A stretch of 64,000 nucleotides of DNA. It comes from Beijerinckiaceae bacterium (GTDB lineage: Bacteria > Pseudomonadota > Alphaproteobacteria > Rhizobiales > Beijerinckiaceae). Every line of letters starts with the position of its first letter. The first letter of the stretch is position 1. Positions 63,610 through 64,000 of the stretch are shown piece by piece. The notes beneath the pieces are model-generated. The model did no database searches. It was not told where the DNA came from and worked only from the letters and a program-made list of their open reading frames with translations. The stretch is from the NCBI GenBank assembly GCA_025458025.1, contig JALOTF010000057.1:1-64000 (forward strand), in the 5' to 3' direction. Made by a program: the position numbers and the translations under genes.

Positions 63610-64000
63610 GCGTCGGGCAATCCGAGAGCGATACCAACCTCACCTCGCGCCGGGCGCGCTGGCAGGCGGCGCGGCTGGATGATGCGACGCACGGCACGCT
63701 CGCGAAGGATACGCGCCATTTCCTGCGCCAGTCGGTCTCGACGCCCTGCCTCAATGTCATCACCAAGGCCGAGGGCATCCATATCTGGGATGGCCAGGGG
63801 CGGCGTTACATGGATTTCCATGGTCGCCGGGCCGGCTCTCGAAATGCCTCTTCACAACGGGTGGTTCGGATGCGGTGGAGGTCGCCGTGCGCCTCGCGCG
63901 CGCCGCCACCGGGCGCTTCAAGACGCTTTCCTTCTGGGATGCCTTCCATGGCGCGGGCACGGGTGCTTCCGCGCTTTCGGGCGAGATGCTGTTCCGCTCC
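63606..64000 (+). pseudogene. pbfA: PbfA-like PLP enzyme (hydroxy-aminoethylphosphonate ammonia-lyase), internal deletion and frameshift; partial
   Basis: The first 73 codons read RARWQAARLDDATHGTLAKD, then EGIHIWDGQGRRYMDFHG, as in class III aminotransferase-fold PbfA proteins. At 63824-63827 the frame shifts to PGRLSKCLFTTGGSDAVEVA, then FKTLSFWDAFHGAGTG. About 50 residues that normally separate these words are missing. PbfA deaminates (R)-1-hydroxy-2-aminoethylphosphonate to phosphonoacetaldehyde, the PhnY substrate, so its place after the transporter makes sense. The gene continues beyond the window, but as read it cannot give an intact protein. Confidence 0.82.

Overview
This is a GC-rich, densely coded chromosomal segment from an alphaproteobacterium, most likely in the Hyphomicrobiales. 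The evidence is gene content: phosphatidylcholine synthase (pcs), a PlcP/glycosyltransferase lipid-remodelling pair, AqpS-type arsenite channel plus ArsC, the hutF-type histidine pathway with HutC, the PhnWAY 2-aminoethylphosphonate pathway, and a full C-P lyase operon. Species cannot be named from the sequence alone.

Layout. 1-5.3 kb: surface polysaccharide or glycolipid genes (a type I polyketide synthase cut by the window edge, a UDP-glucuronate-type epimerase, gmd and fcl). 5.4-19.0 kb: a mobile-DNA zone. It holds remnants of IS21, IS5, IS110 and IS256 elements, a complete archaic (Csu-type) chaperone-usher pilus cluster, an apparently complete IS2-group element with a 5-bp target duplication, a decayed IS630 element, and then a candidate defence or addiction cargo: a PstI/BsuBI-like adenine methyltransferase followed by a nucleotidyltransferase-fold gene whose start codon is preceded by two identical dyads repeated at 37 bp. 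19.3-20.4 kb: aqpS-arsC. 20.4-33.6 kb: phosphonate uptake (phnCDE, with phnE2 broken), the C-P lyase genes phnGHIJKL, an acetyltransferase, phnM, phnN and a 2H-phosphoesterase gene, then the divergent plcP-agt pair. 33.7-37.5 kb: a CIA30 protein, an M20 amidohydrolase, a dctM fragment, IS3 debris and a VapBC module. 37.5-41.5 kb: a polyamine-type ABC transporter. 41.6-43.6 kb: a TPP riboswitch in front of an orphan solute-binding protein, then pcs. 43.6-54.7 kb: histidine utilisation (hutC, hutF, hutIHGUD) and an adjoining nitrate/taurine-type ABC transporter, with matching HutC-type operators in front of both. 54.7-64 kb: a LysR regulator, phnW-phnA-phnY, a 2-aminoethylphosphonate ABC transporter, and a broken pbfA at the window end.

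The main theme is phosphorus scavenging. Pho-box-like direct repeats with 11-bp periodicity lie in front of phnC, phnG, the 2-aminoethylphosphonate transporter and (half-site) plcP. They suggest one PhoB regulon that combines C-P lyase, 2-aminoethylphosphonate import and replacement of phospholipids by glycolipids. PhnWAY, under a LysR regulator with its own perfect palindrome, would release phosphate from 2-aminoethylphosphonate independently of C-P lyase.

Two phosphonate genes (phnE2 and pbfA) carry the same kind of lesion: an internal deletion with a frameshift. The least expected observations are the TPP riboswitch controlling a 2-aminoethylphosphonate-type binding protein, and the methyltransferase-nucleotidyltransferase pair with tandem operators. 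Coding starts were chosen by family N-termini, Shine-Dalgarno match and ATGA-type overlaps. No tRNA, rRNA or CRISPR array was found.
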